Below are positions 1 through 9,572 of a DNA stretch of 64,000 nt, piece by piece. The translations under genes and the position numbers were made by a program. A model generated the notes under the pieces. It did no database searches. It was not told the DNA's origin and saw only the letters and a list, made by a program, of their open reading frames with translations. The DNA is from Bacteroidota bacterium (GTDB taxonomy: Bacteria; Bacteroidota; Ignavibacteria; UBA10030; UBA8401): contig JAJYOK010000016.1 of the NCBI GenBank assembly GCA_021796215.1, positions 1 to 64,000 on the forward strand, given 5' to 3'. How positions within the stretch are numbered: position 1 is the stretch's first letter; each line of letters opens with the position of its first letter.

Positions 1-96
1 GATTACATTGAAACATTTTATAATCAACAGCGTTTGCATTCCGCCATCGGTCATCGTTCTCCGGCGCAATTCGAATTGCAAACGTCTTTTACTTAA
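1..96 (+). CDS. IS3-family transposase (OrfB), C-terminal fragment
   Basis: The frame is open from the first base of the window to a TAA at 94-96 and encodes the last 31 residues of a DDE integrase-type transposase. YIETFYNQQRLHSAIGHRSP matches the usual end of IS3-family OrfB proteins, in which the last catalytic Glu lies shortly upstream, here outside the window. The remainder of the element lies to the left. It is the only gene in the first 44 kb on the plus strand that I can support. Whether the full element is intact cannot be judged. Confidence 0.85.
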   Translation, partial: DYIETFYNQQRLHSAIGHRSPAQFELQTSFT

Positions 97-126
97 CTCA
101 CTGTCCGAGTTCTCGGGGCAAGATCA
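97..126. repeat. candidate right terminal inverted repeat of the IS3-family element
   Basis: Directly after the transposase stop is a stretch ending in CGGGGCAAGATCA. Read inward it starts TGATCTTGCCCCG, with the terminal TG...CA and G/C-run form usual for IS3-family ends. The left end and any target duplication lie outside the window, so the exact boundary (near 126) is inferred. Confidence 0.5.
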
Positions 127-204
127 GAGTTACTCTGCCGCCGTGTTTTATCTTTTGGCGGGAAAGAAGGGCCCGTGAGACCGCAAGTGAACTACGGCAT
201 GCCT

Positions 205-927
205 TTAGTTCGTTGGCGGTGGCGGTGTTCCGCCCGAATCTGGCGGCGTATTCTGTCCGTCATCGGTGTTGTGCGGCGCAGCTTCGAACCGCTTCTTTTT
301 CGCCTGTGCAAACTCATTCAACACAGAGACGTTTCCGGCAAACTCCCCTTCCGCCGCTTTATGAATCCAGTCTGCAATAGCACGGGTTGCATCCTTTGCC
401 TTTTCAAATGCGGCAGTGGCTTCGGGAGAATCTACAATTTTTACTTTTTCCTGTTCCGTATCCTTTGCCTGCAATGCATCAAGCGCGGCAGCTAAGTCAT
501 CGCGGTCTTGTTGCAGAGAAGACCCCTTCGTTGTCATAACATCTTTGTGTTTGTCCCAAGCCGCAAGAATTTCTGCACCATACCGAAGTGCGCGCGGCGT
601 GGAACCGTTTATTTCGTCCCCGACATGAAACTCTTTTAGTTCGGGAGCGTTGTTGCCGAACGCATTCTTCGCCTGTTGTTTCATCCGCTTAAAATGCCGT
701 TCTACTTCTCCGCGCAATTGCACCTCTTCCGTTGTAAGCCTGTTAAAAGTTGAGCGCATAATCTTCAGCGCCCCGCCTTGTGCAGTCATTGCCGCATCTG
801 CGTTGCTGTACTCCGTCAGCTTTGCATCCGTTACGCCGCGCGGCTGCAGCTTGTCCGCATGCCTCGTGCAAAGCTCTCTCACCAGGCGAAACTCCTGATT
901 TAAACCGTGGCTTGTTATGGTGGACAT
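205..927 (-). CDS. hypothetical helical protein next to an IS3 end
   Basis: Encodes 240 residues. The ATG at 925-927 is preceded by a clear Shine-Dalgarno sequence (GGGAGG), which fixes the start. I do not recognise the family. The sequence is rich in Ala, Lys, Glu and Asp, appears mostly alpha-helical, and has no signal peptide or membrane segment. The last ~25 residues are a low-complexity Gly/Pro/Asp/Asn tail (GGTPPPPTN), which would be flexible. Base composition looks richer in G+C than most neighbours. Together with the IS3 end 80 bp away this fits a horizontally acquired or IS-associated gene, but function is unknown. Confidence 0.7.
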   Translation of the reverse strand: MSTITSHGLNQEFRLVRELCTRHADKLQPRGVTDAKLTEYSNADAAMTAQGGALKIMRSTFNRLTTEEVQLRGEVERHFKRMKQQAKNAFGNNAPELKEFHVGDEINGSTPRALRYGAEILAAWDKHKDVMTTKGSSLQQDRDDLAAALDALQAKDTEQEKVKIVDSPEATAAFEKAKDATRAIADWIHKAAEGEFAGNVSVLNEFAQAKKKRFEAAPHNTDDGQNTPPDSGGTPPPPTN

Positions 928-1297
928 GAAAACCTCCCAGAAAGGTTATGTGTGAAAAGTAAATTAGGTTGAGAATACAAGCTGACTTCCTTCACACTTT
1001 CTTATTCTATCCGCAGTGTACATTGCGGCATGCGCACAGAAGCCAAATAGTCAACTTGTTGTAAAACGTTCCGCCCAAAGGTGATGCACGGCGGATAATT
1101 CCGCCGAAAGGTGAGACAGGGCGGAATCTCAACAGCCCTTCATGAAACCCTGTGTTGAGACAGAAAAAACATAATTACATTTTTTGGGATATGCAATAGC
1201 TGGAATGGTTTATTTTAAAATATTTTTGGGAATGGCACAGAGAGGCAGGATTGTCGGGACAATCAAAATTGGCTTTTTGCGCAACTTCAGAGAGCTG
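928..1297. other. intergenic stretch with a duplicated palindromic unit
   Basis: No convincing gene. At about 1070-1128 two direct copies of a ~29-bp unit lie side by side. Each runs CCGCC, then AAAGGTGA, then a few variable bases, and ends GGCGG, so each can form a hairpin by pairing CCGCC with GGCGG. The rest, including the A/T-rich 1160-1240 stretch, shows nothing I can name. Promoters for the gene at 205-927 should lie just above 940, but no clear -10/-35 pair is visible. Confidence 0.5.
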
Positions 1298-4200
1298 CTA
1301 GAAAAATGCCCTCACTTCCGCCCTTCCTGTATGCACAATCTTTCCGTTCTTTGATGTTCTCCCCGTGTATTGCAGCGTTGACTGAATATTGCCGGTGATG
1401 CGGTAATCCAACGAAGCGCCCCATAAAAATGTCTTTCCAACATCGCGCCCGTCGGTCAGCTCGTACGGAACCACCGAAGTCGGAGCTGAGTTTTCAAGCG
1501 TAATTTCTTCCCTCGAAAAATCCAAACGCGCCTGGCCCGCTCCTTCAAAAGAAAAGACCATCCGGATTGCCTGACTGTTGAAATTGGCATTGATCGGCGG
1601 AAAAGGAAAAAAATCTTCTGATTGTGAAGTCTGCAGAGTAAATCCCACTTCAACATTTTGCTGCGGGCGGTATGATAAATCAGATGAAAGCAAATTCCCC
1701 GAAATTTCTCTTGCACGGCCGCTCAATACCGCCGCCGCTACATTATCCTGCTTATTAACAAAATCCACCTGATCCGCTATTTCTTGTGTTAATTGAAAAC
1801 GAATGCGTGTGGAGCGCTCTCTGTTGTAGCTGTGCTCTGCTCCGGAATTATATTGTCCCAGTCCGCGTCGCTGTAAAAATCTGAATCTCATCGAGAAATC
1901 CCGGCGATTCTGAAAAACATACATGTCCTGTTGAAAAGTCTGCGCTCCAAGGATTGTCGTTTCATCATTTAGAAAATGTTTGAGGTTAAGAAGATACAAT
2001 TGCTTCGTGTCCGGATCAGAACTCTGCTCTTCAACTCTGAAAAGCGTTTCAGTCGAAAGCTGCGACAGAGTTTTTTCTAACCATGAGCTTTCGCCGGTGA
2101 AAATACGCGACGGCATTAACTGCAGCCGTGCGGAAGATTTTACGCCTACAATCGGAAAAAGCTGCTCGGTCGGCACAGTCGTGACATTATATTCACCATC
2201 GTATCTGCTGAGCTGGAAATCGTTTTCGTCCGTATAATCAACAATACCATTATGGTTACCGTCCACCCAAATGTATTGCCCTTCTCCTACAGGCACTTTA
2301 TAAAAGACTCTCTGAAGTTTCGCAGAACGCTCGCGTGAAACTTCATACAGAACATCGGCATCTACAGAACGGCGCAGCGGAGTGTACCGCGCCTGAGAAC
2401 GGACAAGCAGCGTATGAATATCCGGCGATGCCCAAAGGGAATTTTCAGTCTGCGTGAATGCTTTTTGAAACACCTTATCATGAATTGTCACATTGACATT
2501 GGAAGAAAAATCCTGAATTTCGTGCAGAAGCCATGAATAGCTTTGAGTGAATGATTGTGCCTGCGGATGAAGAGTCCCGTGCAGTGCGGCATTATCATTG
2601 CGAAACTCGTAACCCGCAGATGCATCCATTCCCCATAAATTGCGTGCGTCTAGTTTAGGAGCGATTGAAGTATACGAGAAGCTTGCATCGTTCAGCGAAT
2701 CTGCTGCCGGTGTTCCGATTCGTCTTTGTTCGGCTTGAAATCGCAAAGAAGGAATAAACGAGCCGATTGTATAACTTGCCCCGCCGCTTTGTTGTATCCA
2801 GTTGCTATTCGTTTGTTGTGCTTTATCCCCAAAGGGATTTTCAACCTGACTTGAAATTTCGGTGAGTCCGTAATCGAAGGACGGAAGTGAATCGGCAGAA
2901 AACGCAACGGACCCTCCGCGCCGTTGTGAAGAGAATTGTGCTCCGTGGTCGTTTGTTCCTAAAAATCCGCTTACGGTTAACGGCTTTATCGGTGAATACG
3001 AGAGATTGGCTTCACGAATTTCTTCCGATGACGGCTGAAGATTTACTGTGCTGTCGATACTCCACATACGGGAAAACTCAACATCGTTAATGCGGTCAAC
3101 CGGAGAAAAACTCTGATCGAGATAACGTTCCATTGCAGAAAATTGCAGAGAGCCAGCATTCATTGATCCTATCTGTATATTAGTCGGTTGAAATGACAAC
3201 GATAACTTGATTGCATTTCCTGTATTTGCAGAATTACTTAATGCAGAAAAACGATTACTGTTGAAGTTGCTGAAGGCGTATTCTCCATTGACGCTGAGGC
3301 TTTTCGTAATGCGGGCATCCGTGTTTATGTCAACAAGCTGCTGCAACTGCGGCGCGGGCAGGATCGTAATCGGTAAGTATTCTCCTTGCCCTTTCCCTGC
3401 AAAAGAATATTCACCTAATGCCTGACGATGATAATCTCCATTACCATTTCCTACAAAAGTAAACGCAACATTGTACAGCGCCTGAGGTGTTCCAGTCACA
3501 AATTTGTAAATTGTGTACACAGAATCTCCGATAACAGTGTCCGCCCGCGCGTATTGTCCTCGTCCAATTCCGGTAACAGAATCAACACCTGCATACACAA
3601 CTCCGGACTTTATGGCAGGTTGTGCTCCACTCTTCGCAAGCAAGGCTTTGTCGGAATCTGAAAGTGTGATGTCAATCGGCGTGGAAGGATCGTCCCCTTC
3701 CTGGATATAGCTTGCCGTTAAGCTTACGTCGTTGTTGGAGTATTGTGTTTTTGACTGGACAGCAAAAAAATTTCTTGCATAAAAACGATCGCTGTATTCA
3801 AAGTCTACCACAATACGAGACGCACTCGTTATCAATCTCTTTGAGGAAAAAGTAATTTCAGCCGTAGAATATTCGATAGAATAATCATTTACGTCGCCTC
3901 GTGTCATCAAATTTCCATCTACATAAACCTTTTCAGTGCCGGCTATGACAACGATGTTGCGCTCATTGTTTTTTCCGGAAAGACGGTAGGGTCCCTGGAC
4001 ACCATCAATTCCCATAAAAGTGTTTGTGAAATACTTTCCTTTCGAACTCGCTCCGGAAACAACAACAGAATCTGAAAATTTTCCTGCGTTAAACGATCCG
4101 ACGCCTTTTGCGCCTTGCAGCTTGCGGTTGATAGCGGCAAATTCGCCTCCATTCATATCGAAATAGAAATCGCCGAGTGTTGCACCATAATTTGTGCTCC

Positions 4201-4909
4201 GCAATTCTACATACACTTGGTCAATTTCCTGAAGCGTTTGTGTATTCCCTTCCGGCTGAAGAGGTGTGTTCTCATCTGTCAGTGCCGCTACAACATCAAT
4301 ATCACTGGAAAGCTTTCCCGATAGTTGAAGGCGGAAGCCGGAATTCAATTGTAAGTCTTGATTTGAACCGATTGTAAACCCGCGAAATATACTTCCGCTC
4401 TTCTGAAGATCATTTCCGAAGATATTGGAAAGCGTGAGTGCTTGCGACTGGCGTGTCGCAAATATTTCTTTCCCGCTAGAAGTATCTTTCATAACGAGAG
4501 TCTCTCGGTGCCGATAAATATCACGAAAAGTAAACGGGAAGTAATTGTAATAAACAGAGATGATGGAGTCTTTGTCAATTAATTTCTCCAGCATTTTTCT
4601 GTTTATGACAACCCGTGCAGGCGACGGACTCATGCTAAAATCTTTGCCCTCTGTTAGCTGAGTCGAACCAAGGTACACACGTTCCGAGTTGGGAATAACG
4701 AGCGGATGTGAGAGGGAAAATGTTGAGTCGTTAGGATTCGCTGAAAGTTTAAATCGTTCAGCCGCGCCTTCGCCAAGGGGAGGTGCAATCCCAATGGGGT
4801 TTGCAACCCCATTGGGGTTTACAACCTGAGCAAACAGCACTGGAGATGCTCCCGTAAAGGCGCACAAAAAAATACTGAGGAGAAAATAAAAGCGTGAGCT
4901 CGATCTCAT
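1298..4909 (-). CDS. giant outer-membrane beta-barrel protein, function unknown
   Basis: The ATG at 4907-4909 is preferred over upstream in-frame starts because it begins directly with a signal peptide: basic MRSSSR, hydrophobic core, likely cleavage after LFAQ. The product is about 1203 residues. After the signal comes a Pro/Gly linker, then a domain with strands of the type V-x-L-G-x-x-L-x-x-G-x-D near residues 60-110. A long series of alternating polar/hydrophobic strands continues to a C-terminal Phe-Phe, typical of an outer-membrane barrel. A conserved-looking block near residues 230-260 (VYVELRSTNYGATLGDFYFD) recalls large Bacteroidota surface proteins related in style to SprA, but the protein is shorter and I do not claim homology. 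No TonB box or plug is obvious. It stands alone between divergent contexts. Confidence 0.75.
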   Translation of the reverse strand: MRSSSRFYFLLSIFLCAFTGASPVLFAQVVNPNGVANPIGIAPPLGEGAAERFKLSANPNDSTFSLSHPLVIPNSERVYLGSTQLTEGKDFSMSPSPARVVINRKMLEKLIDKDSIISVYYNYFPFTFRDIYRHRETLVMKDTSSGKEIFATRQSQALTLSNIFGNDLQKSGSIFRGFTIGSNQDLQLNSGFRLQLSGKLSSDIDVVAALTDENTPLQPEGNTQTLQEIDQVYVELRSTNYGATLGDFYFDMNGGEFAAINRKLQGAKGVGSFNAGKFSDSVVVSGASSKGKYFTNTFMGIDGVQGPYRLSGKNNERNIVVIAGTEKVYVDGNLMTRGDVNDYSIEYSTAEITFSSKRLITSASRIVVDFEYSDRFYARNFFAVQSKTQYSNNDVSLTASYIQEGDDPSTPIDITLSDSDKALLAKSGAQPAIKSGVVYAGVDSVTGIGRGQYARADTVIGDSVYTIYKFVTGTPQALYNVAFTFVGNGNGDYHRQALGEYSFAGKGQGEYLPITILPAPQLQQLVDINTDARITKSLSVNGEYAFSNFNSNRFSALSNSANTGNAIKLSLSFQPTNIQIGSMNAGSLQFSAMERYLDQSFSPVDRINDVEFSRMWSIDSTVNLQPSSEEIREANLSYSPIKPLTVSGFLGTNDHGAQFSSQRRGGSVAFSADSLPSFDYGLTEISSQVENPFGDKAQQTNSNWIQQSGGASYTIGSFIPSLRFQAEQRRIGTPAADSLNDASFSYTSIAPKLDARNLWGMDASAGYEFRNDNAALHGTLHPQAQSFTQSYSWLLHEIQDFSSNVNVTIHDKVFQKAFTQTENSLWASPDIHTLLVRSQARYTPLRRSVDADVLYEVSRERSAKLQRVFYKVPVGEGQYIWVDGNHNGIVDYTDENDFQLSRYDGEYNVTTVPTEQLFPIVGVKSSARLQLMPSRIFTGESSWLEKTLSQLSTETLFRVEEQSSDPDTKQLYLLNLKHFLNDETTILGAQTFQQDMYVFQNRRDFSMRFRFLQRRGLGQYNSGAEHSYNRERSTRIRFQLTQEIADQVDFVNKQDNVAAAVLSGRAREISGNLLSSDLSYRPQQNVEVGFTLQTSQSEDFFPFPPINANFNSQAIRMVFSFEGAGQARLDFSREEITLENSAPTSVVPYELTDGRDVGKTFLWGASLDYRITGNIQSTLQYTGRTSKNGKIVHTGRAEVRAFF
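4791..4815. repeat. perfect palindrome inside the outer-membrane protein coding sequence
   Basis: An 11-bp perfect inverted repeat (CCAATGGGGTT, 3-nt loop, AACCCCATTGG) lies in frame just after the predicted signal-peptide cleavage site. It encodes the linker residues around NPNGVANPIG. This resembles the short palindromic elements that enter reading frames in other genomes. Confidence 0.7.
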
Positions 4910-5134
4910 GAAAAATGCCGCTTTACGGCATTCCATATTGAAAATCCCTTTGGGATAGCGGAACAATGAAAGACTAATAATCTTACATTGTAATCCGCCG
5001 AAGGCGGACTGATCAAACTCCAAAGTAGTGCAGAATTATTGTGAGAATATATTCCCAATGCGAAAAGCGCTTCGGGATGAAGCAATATAGGAAACTACTT
5101 TTGAGAAGGCAAGAATCTAACGAAAAACAATAGC
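4910..5134. other. intergenic region with small hairpins
   Basis: Contains TCCGCCGAAGGCGGA (about 4988-5002), ATCCCTTTGGGAT (about 4940-4955) and a weaker GCTTC...GAAGC pair near 5070-5085. These are short dispersed palindromes of the kind seen at several other places in the window. No gene or terminator with a U-tract is evident. Confidence 0.45.
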
Positions 5135-5809
5135 TCACACAGACTCAATTTCCTGCTTTGAAAGCTGGAATTTTCTTTCAGGTAAAACCCGGGAAGAGGA
5201 AAAACGCGAGTCAAAATATATCCACAACCGGAAGGCAAACAGTACTGCAATAATAATCCCGTAAGTTATCGGCCGTTGTGTATCAGCTTTGACAAGCCAC
5301 AAATAATGAATGACACCGCCAATCGCCGTGACATAAATGAGCCGGTGCAACAAATTCCACTTCCTCCCTTTTAGGCGACGGATCATTTTTTTCGTCGAAG
5401 TAACAGCCAGGGGAATCATCAAAATGAAGCTCGCAAAGCCTATCGTAATGAATGGACGTTTTGGAATGTCGCGAAGAATTGAATGCCAATCAAAAAACTG
5501 ATCAAGCCAGATATATGTAGTGAAATGAAGGCAGCCATAAAAAAATGCAAACAGCCCCACCATTCTTCTGAATCTTATCAGCGTGTGAATTTTTGTTATT
5601 CGTCTTAACGGTGTTACGGCAAGCGTAGCCACAATCAAACGAAGCGTCCAAATCCCCGTTTCATTTGTAATATCAGAAATCGGGTTTGCGCTGAGTTGTC
5701 CGTTGAATCCGTTCCATGCCAGTAATGCAAGCGGCGTAAGACACACTACAAACACGACCGGCTTGAAAATCCACGATATGACGATCTTTTTTTCCAAAAA
5801 GGTGATCAT
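5135..5809 (-). CDS. msrQ: MsrQ, haem-binding membrane subunit of the MsrPQ methionine sulfoxide reductase
   Basis: Encodes 224 residues with about six membrane helices and belongs to the ferric-reductase-like YedZ/MsrQ family. Candidate haem-ligand histidines are seen in GCLHFTTY, NLLHRLIY and GVIHYLW, spaced as expected. A basic loop (TKKMIRRLKGRKWN) faces the cytoplasm. MsrQ passes electrons from the membrane quinone pool to periplasmic MsrP, which repairs oxidised methionine in envelope proteins. It lies 79 bp downstream of msrP on the same strand, the usual pairing. Length fits the family (about 200-220). Confidence 0.93.
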   Translation of the reverse strand: MITFLEKKIVISWIFKPVVFVVCLTPLALLAWNGFNGQLSANPISDITNETGIWTLRLIVATLAVTPLRRITKIHTLIRFRRMVGLFAFFYGCLHFTTYIWLDQFFDWHSILRDIPKRPFITIGFASFILMIPLAVTSTKKMIRRLKGRKWNLLHRLIYVTAIGGVIHYLWLVKADTQRPITYGIIIAVLFAFRLWIYFDSRFSSSRVLPERKFQLSKQEIESV

Positions 5810-5888
5810 TCACCGCAAAGAGCGCGAAGTTTATTTTTATCTACTCCTCTGCGCCTTTTGCGGTTAAAAAGTTTGCTTGAGTATGGCG

Positions 5889-6848
5889 TCAAAAATATTT
5901 CCTCAGGTCCATGCCGGAATACATTGATGCCACTTGATCGCCATAGCCATTGAACATCAGTGTCGGTCTCTTAAAAAATTCACCAATGCGCCGTTCGCGC
6001 GCCTGACTCCAGCGAGGGTGATCAACATTTGGATTCACATTCGAATAAAAACCGTATTCATTCGGAGCATAACGATTCCACGATGTCGGCGGTTGATTCC
6101 CGACAAAACTAATTTTAACGATTGATTTGATTCCTTTGAAACCGTATTTCCACGGAACAACAAGACGCAGCGGCGCGCCGTCTTGTTTTGGAAGAGTCTT
6201 TCCATATAAACCAACAGCGAGTATTGTCAATGGATTCATTGCTTCATCCATCCGTAAGCCTTCGACATAAGGCCATTGCAACACGTTGTTTTGTTGTCCC
6301 ATCATCTCATTGGGGCGGTAAAGAGTTTGAAATGCGACGAACTTCGCTGCAGCAGTCGGTTCAGCCCGCTTAATGATATCCGATAATGGAAAACCGAGCC
6401 ACGGAATAACCATGGACCACCCTTCAACGCATCTCATGCGATAAATACGATCTTCCAATTTGTACGGCTTCACAAAATCTTCAAGATGATATATTGCCGG
6501 CTTTTTAACATTTCCATCAACTTCAACCGTCCACGGAGTTGTCGTCAGCCGCCAGGCATTTTCTGACGGATCGCTTTTATCAACACCGAACTCATAAAAA
6601 TTATTGTAGGTTGTCACATCTTTGTACGGTGTCAGGGTCTCAGTTGTATCAAACTTGCTGGGATTGGCCGGCTTCCATGAATTATTATCCTGAGCGAAGG
6701 CAGATGAATTCTTTTTTGAAAATAGCGTGTATGCCGTTGCCCCCGCTGCAGCCACGGCGGCAGTCTTCAGAAAATTACGGCGATTGAAATATAACTTTTC
6801 ATCTGTTATTTCTGAAGATGGAATATCGTTTTGTTTTTTGATCACCAT
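5889..6848 (-). CDS. msrP: MsrP, periplasmic molybdopterin methionine sulfoxide reductase
   Basis: The ATG at 6846-6848 gives 319 residues. A TTG 36 nt upstream is in frame but less likely. Near residue 25 is a twin-arginine signal (RRNFLK followed by an Ala-rich hydrophobic stretch), so the folded enzyme is exported by Tat. The molybdenum-ligating Cys sits in [14 protein letters not shown], matching the MsrP/YedY family, and the family pattern [12 protein letters not shown] follows. It reduces methionine sulfoxide in periplasmic proteins using electrons from MsrQ, encoded just downstream. Length matches E. coli MsrP. The 113-bp region upstream (6885-6997) shows no clear regulator site. Confidence 0.95.
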   Translation of the reverse strand: MVIKKQNDIPSSEITDEKLYFNRRNFLKTAAVAAAGATAYTLFSKKNSSAFAQDNNSWKPANPSKFDTTETLTPYKDVTTYNNFYEFGVDKSDPSENAWRLTTTPWTVEVDGNVKKPAIYHLEDFVKPYKLEDRIYRMRCVEGWSMVIPWLGFPLSDIIKRAEPTAAAKFVAFQTLYRPNEMMGQQNNVLQWPYVEGLRMDEAMNPLTILAVGLYGKTLPKQDGAPLRLVVPWKYGFKGIKSIVKISFVGNQPPTSWNRYAPNEYGFYSNVNPNVDHPRWSQARERRIGEFFKRPTLMFNGYGDQVASMYSGMDLRKYF

Positions 6849-6997
6849 AGACTTAGCCTGCTTTGCTGTGAAAGGCTGGAGCAATTTATTTTGTTAAACG
6901 AAATCGCTGGACTCTTCGTTCCTCAAAGAAAGTAGGCGAAGCGGCGCTTTGTCCTGCCTATGGCGCTCTTTTTCGCAAAGATAAAACATGTAAAGAA

Positions 6998-7876
6998 TTA
7001 ACGATAGATGATAACAAGGCAGACAAAAAACCACAGGCACAGATTCACAAGCGTGGGCGCATCTTTCGTGAGAATGGCTACGGGATTTTCTCCCATTTTC
7101 TTATTGACGACAAGATAGAGATAACGAAAAATTCCAAACAAAACAAAAATTGTTGTGAAAATTAAGTTTTCCGTTCCAAACACCGTTACAGTTCTGCCGG
7201 CAACACTGTACAGCGCATAAGAAATAGCCATTCCGGTAGCAGCTATTATCATCATAGAATTTAGAAGCTCAAGGCTGTATTCTTTTAGGACTTTACGCTG
7301 CATCAGGTTGTTTATTTCAGTCAACGATACCAATTCTCCTCTGCGTTTTGCCGATGCAAGAAACAGCGAGAGAAACATTGTGCAGAGAATAATCCAGCTT
7401 GAAACCTGAACGTTAATCGCTTCAGCACCGCTGATAACACGCAGCATAAACCCTGCCGCTATGATAAACACATCAAGGATGACAATTCTCTTCAACTTAA
7501 ACGAATAAAAAAATTGCATGACAAAGTAGAAAACAATCACTACGATAAACCTGATTGGTAAAAACCAAGAGACCGCAATTGAAATAAAAAGAAGAAGTGC
7601 ACTTACAATGAATCCGGCGGTTATAGAAATTTTCCCCGAAGCAATCGGACGGTCGCGCTTTACCGGATGAACACTGTCCTCGCTGCGATCAAAAATGTCG
7701 TTAATAATGTACACGCTGCTGGAAATCAAACAGAACGCGATAAACCCTTTCGCCGCTTGAAGAAGCGGTGCGGATTCAAATAAATTTCGGGAGAAAACAA
7801 GAGGAGCAAAAATGAAGAAGTTTTTGCTCCATTGAGATGGACGCAGCAGCTTAATGTAAGAATTTGCGTTCGCCAT
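6998..7876 (-). CDS. UbiA-family decaprenyl-phosphate phosphoribosyltransferase-like protein
   Basis: Encodes 292 residues with eight or nine membrane helices. The two Asp-rich motifs of UbiA prenyltransferases are visible: NDIFDRSED near residue 60 followed by KRDRPIASG, and the second around YSFKLKRIVILDVFI. The opening LLRPSQWSKNFFIFAPL is characteristic of the branch that transfers phosphoribosyl to polyprenyl phosphate, the first step toward decaprenylphosphoryl-arabinose-type sugar donors. Substrate identity is inferred from that branch, not shown. It starts 5 bp after the acyl-CoA mutase stop, so the two are probably co-transcribed although not functionally related in an obvious way. 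Confidence 0.8.
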   Translation of the reverse strand: MANANSYIKLLRPSQWSKNFFIFAPLVFSRNLFESAPLLQAAKGFIAFCLISSSVYIINDIFDRSEDSVHPVKRDRPIASGKISITAGFIVSALLLFISIAVSWFLPIRFIVVIVFYFVMQFFYSFKLKRIVILDVFIIAAGFMLRVISGAEAINVQVSSWIILCTMFLSLFLASAKRRGELVSLTEINNLMQRKVLKEYSLELLNSMMIIAATGMAISYALYSVAGRTVTVFGTENLIFTTIFVLFGIFRYLYLVVNKKMGENPVAILTKDAPTLVNLCLWFFVCLVIIYR

Positions 7877-7881
7877 GAATT

Positions 7882-9543
7882 TTAAAAAACTGCCGGCTCT
7901 TCGTACACTCCGAATTGTTCAACCAATGCGTTACACATTTCACCAAGCGTAACATACGCGCGTGCGGCGTCAATCAATCGGGGCATAAGATTTGAGCCGT
8001 CCGCTGCGGCGCGTTGAATCTCTTTCAACGCTTGCTCAACACCTTCCTGATTTCTGCTTTGCCGCACATCGGCAAGGCGCTGCCGCTGTTTTATTTCTAC
8101 TTCGGGTGGAATTGTCAAAAGCGGTATTTCAATCTGTTCATCATCTTCAACAAAGTCATTCACACCGACAATGATTTTTTCTTTTTTATCAATTTCGTTT
8201 TGGTAACGGTACGCCGCATCTGCAATTTCTCTTTGAAAGAAGCCTTGTTCAATCGCAGCGATGACACCGCCGAGAGCATCAATCTTTTCAAAATATTGTT
8301 CGGCTTCTTCTTCCATTTGCCTTGTCAGCGATTCGATAAAATAGCTGCCGGCAAGAGGATCAATGGTATTCGCTACGCCGATTTCGTGAGCAATAATTTG
8401 CTGCGTCCGCAAAGCAATTTTCACTGCTTTCTCAGAAGGCAAGGCAAGTGTTTCATCCATAGAATTCGTATGCAGCGACTGCGTTCCACCCAACACTCCG
8501 GCAAGCGCCTGAAATGCCGTACGCATAATATTGTTTTCCGGCTGCTGAGCTGTTAGCGAACAACCTGCTGTTTGTGTGTGAAACCGGAGCATCCAGGATT
8601 TCGGGTTTTTAGCACCGTACTTGTAGCGCATTTTCTTAGCCCAAATCTTTCTCGCCGCACGAAATTTTGCAATCTCTTCAAAAAAATCCAGGTGGGAATT
8701 GAAGAAAAAAGAAAGCCGTGGAACGAATTCATCTATATCAAGTCCCGCCGCGACACCGGCTTCAACGTACGCTAATCCATCCGCAAGAGTGAACGCAAGT
8801 TCCTGCACAGCAGTTGAGCCAGCCTCGCGTATATGATAGCCGCTTATGGAGATAGGATTAAACTGCGGAAGTTCTTTCGTGCAGTACGAAAACATATCCG
8901 TGATGATTCGCATTGACGGCGTCGGAGGATAAATCCATTCCTTCTGCGCAATATATTCTTTGAGAATATCGTTTTGAATTGTTCCTCGAAGCAGCTGAGG
9001 TTGAATTTTTTGCTGTTCAGCAACTGCGACATAAAAAGCAAGCAACATTGCAGCTGGAGCATTGATTGTCATTGATGTCGAAACTTTGTCCAACGGAATT
9101 CCGTGAAAAAGAATCTCCATATCGGCTAACGAACTGACTGAGACGCCGCAAATCCCTACTTCGCCTTCTGAAAGCAGATCGTCTGCATCTCTGCCCATGA
9201 GTGTAGGTAAATCGAATGCTGTGGACAATCCGGTTTGTCCATGTTCAAGCAGATACTTAAACCGGGCATTGGTATCCTCCGGCGTTCCGAAGCCGGCAAA
9301 CTGACGCATCGTCCATAATTTCCCACGGTACATGGTATCGTGTATGCCGCGGGTGTAAGGATACTCGCCAGGAAATCCAATGTCGGACAAATAATTGATG
9401 TTCTCCACATCTTCGGGCGAGTATAGCATTTCAATAGGTGCTCCGCTGACGGTGGTGAACTTGACGCCGCGCAATTTTCCCCCTTGCTGTGCACGGTTTT
9501 GCCATTGCTCTTTTTCCCGTTTCATGGCTTGTGCATTGTCCAT
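7882..9543 (-). CDS. methylmalonyl-CoA mutase family, large (catalytic) subunit without B12 domain
   Basis: The second of two near-adjacent ATGs (9541-9543) is chosen because GGAG lies 7 nt before it; the ATG 6 nt upstream is too close to the SD. The 553-residue protein covers the TIM-barrel half of acyl-CoA mutases: [12 protein letters not shown] near 70, [44 protein letters not shown], and [15 protein letters not shown]. It ends before the C-terminal cobalamin domain, so it needs a separate small subunit, not seen in this window. YHIREAG, where classic methylmalonyl-CoA mutases have YHMQEAG, also occurs in related acyl-CoA mutases, so methylmalonyl-, isobutyryl- or hydroxyacyl-CoA are all possible substrates. 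It starts 29 bp after mutL. Confidence 0.88.
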   Translation of the reverse strand: MDNAQAMKREKEQWQNRAQQGGKLRGVKFTTVSGAPIEMLYSPEDVENINYLSDIGFPGEYPYTRGIHDTMYRGKLWTMRQFAGFGTPEDTNARFKYLLEHGQTGLSTAFDLPTLMGRDADDLLSEGEVGICGVSVSSLADMEILFHGIPLDKVSTSMTINAPAAMLLAFYVAVAEQQKIQPQLLRGTIQNDILKEYIAQKEWIYPPTPSMRIITDMFSYCTKELPQFNPISISGYHIREAGSTAVQELAFTLADGLAYVEAGVAAGLDIDEFVPRLSFFFNSHLDFFEEIAKFRAARKIWAKKMRYKYGAKNPKSWMLRFHTQTAGCSLTAQQPENNIMRTAFQALAGVLGGTQSLHTNSMDETLALPSEKAVKIALRTQQIIAHEIGVANTIDPLAGSYFIESLTRQMEEEAEQYFEKIDALGGVIAAIEQGFFQREIADAAYRYQNEIDKKEKIIVGVNDFVEDDEQIEIPLLTIPPEVEIKQRQRLADVRQSRNQEGVEQALKEIQRAAADGSNLMPRLIDAARAYVTLGEMCNALVEQFGVYEEPAVF

Positions 9544-9572
9544 TGTCATTCTCCTCTTGTTATGAATCCAGG

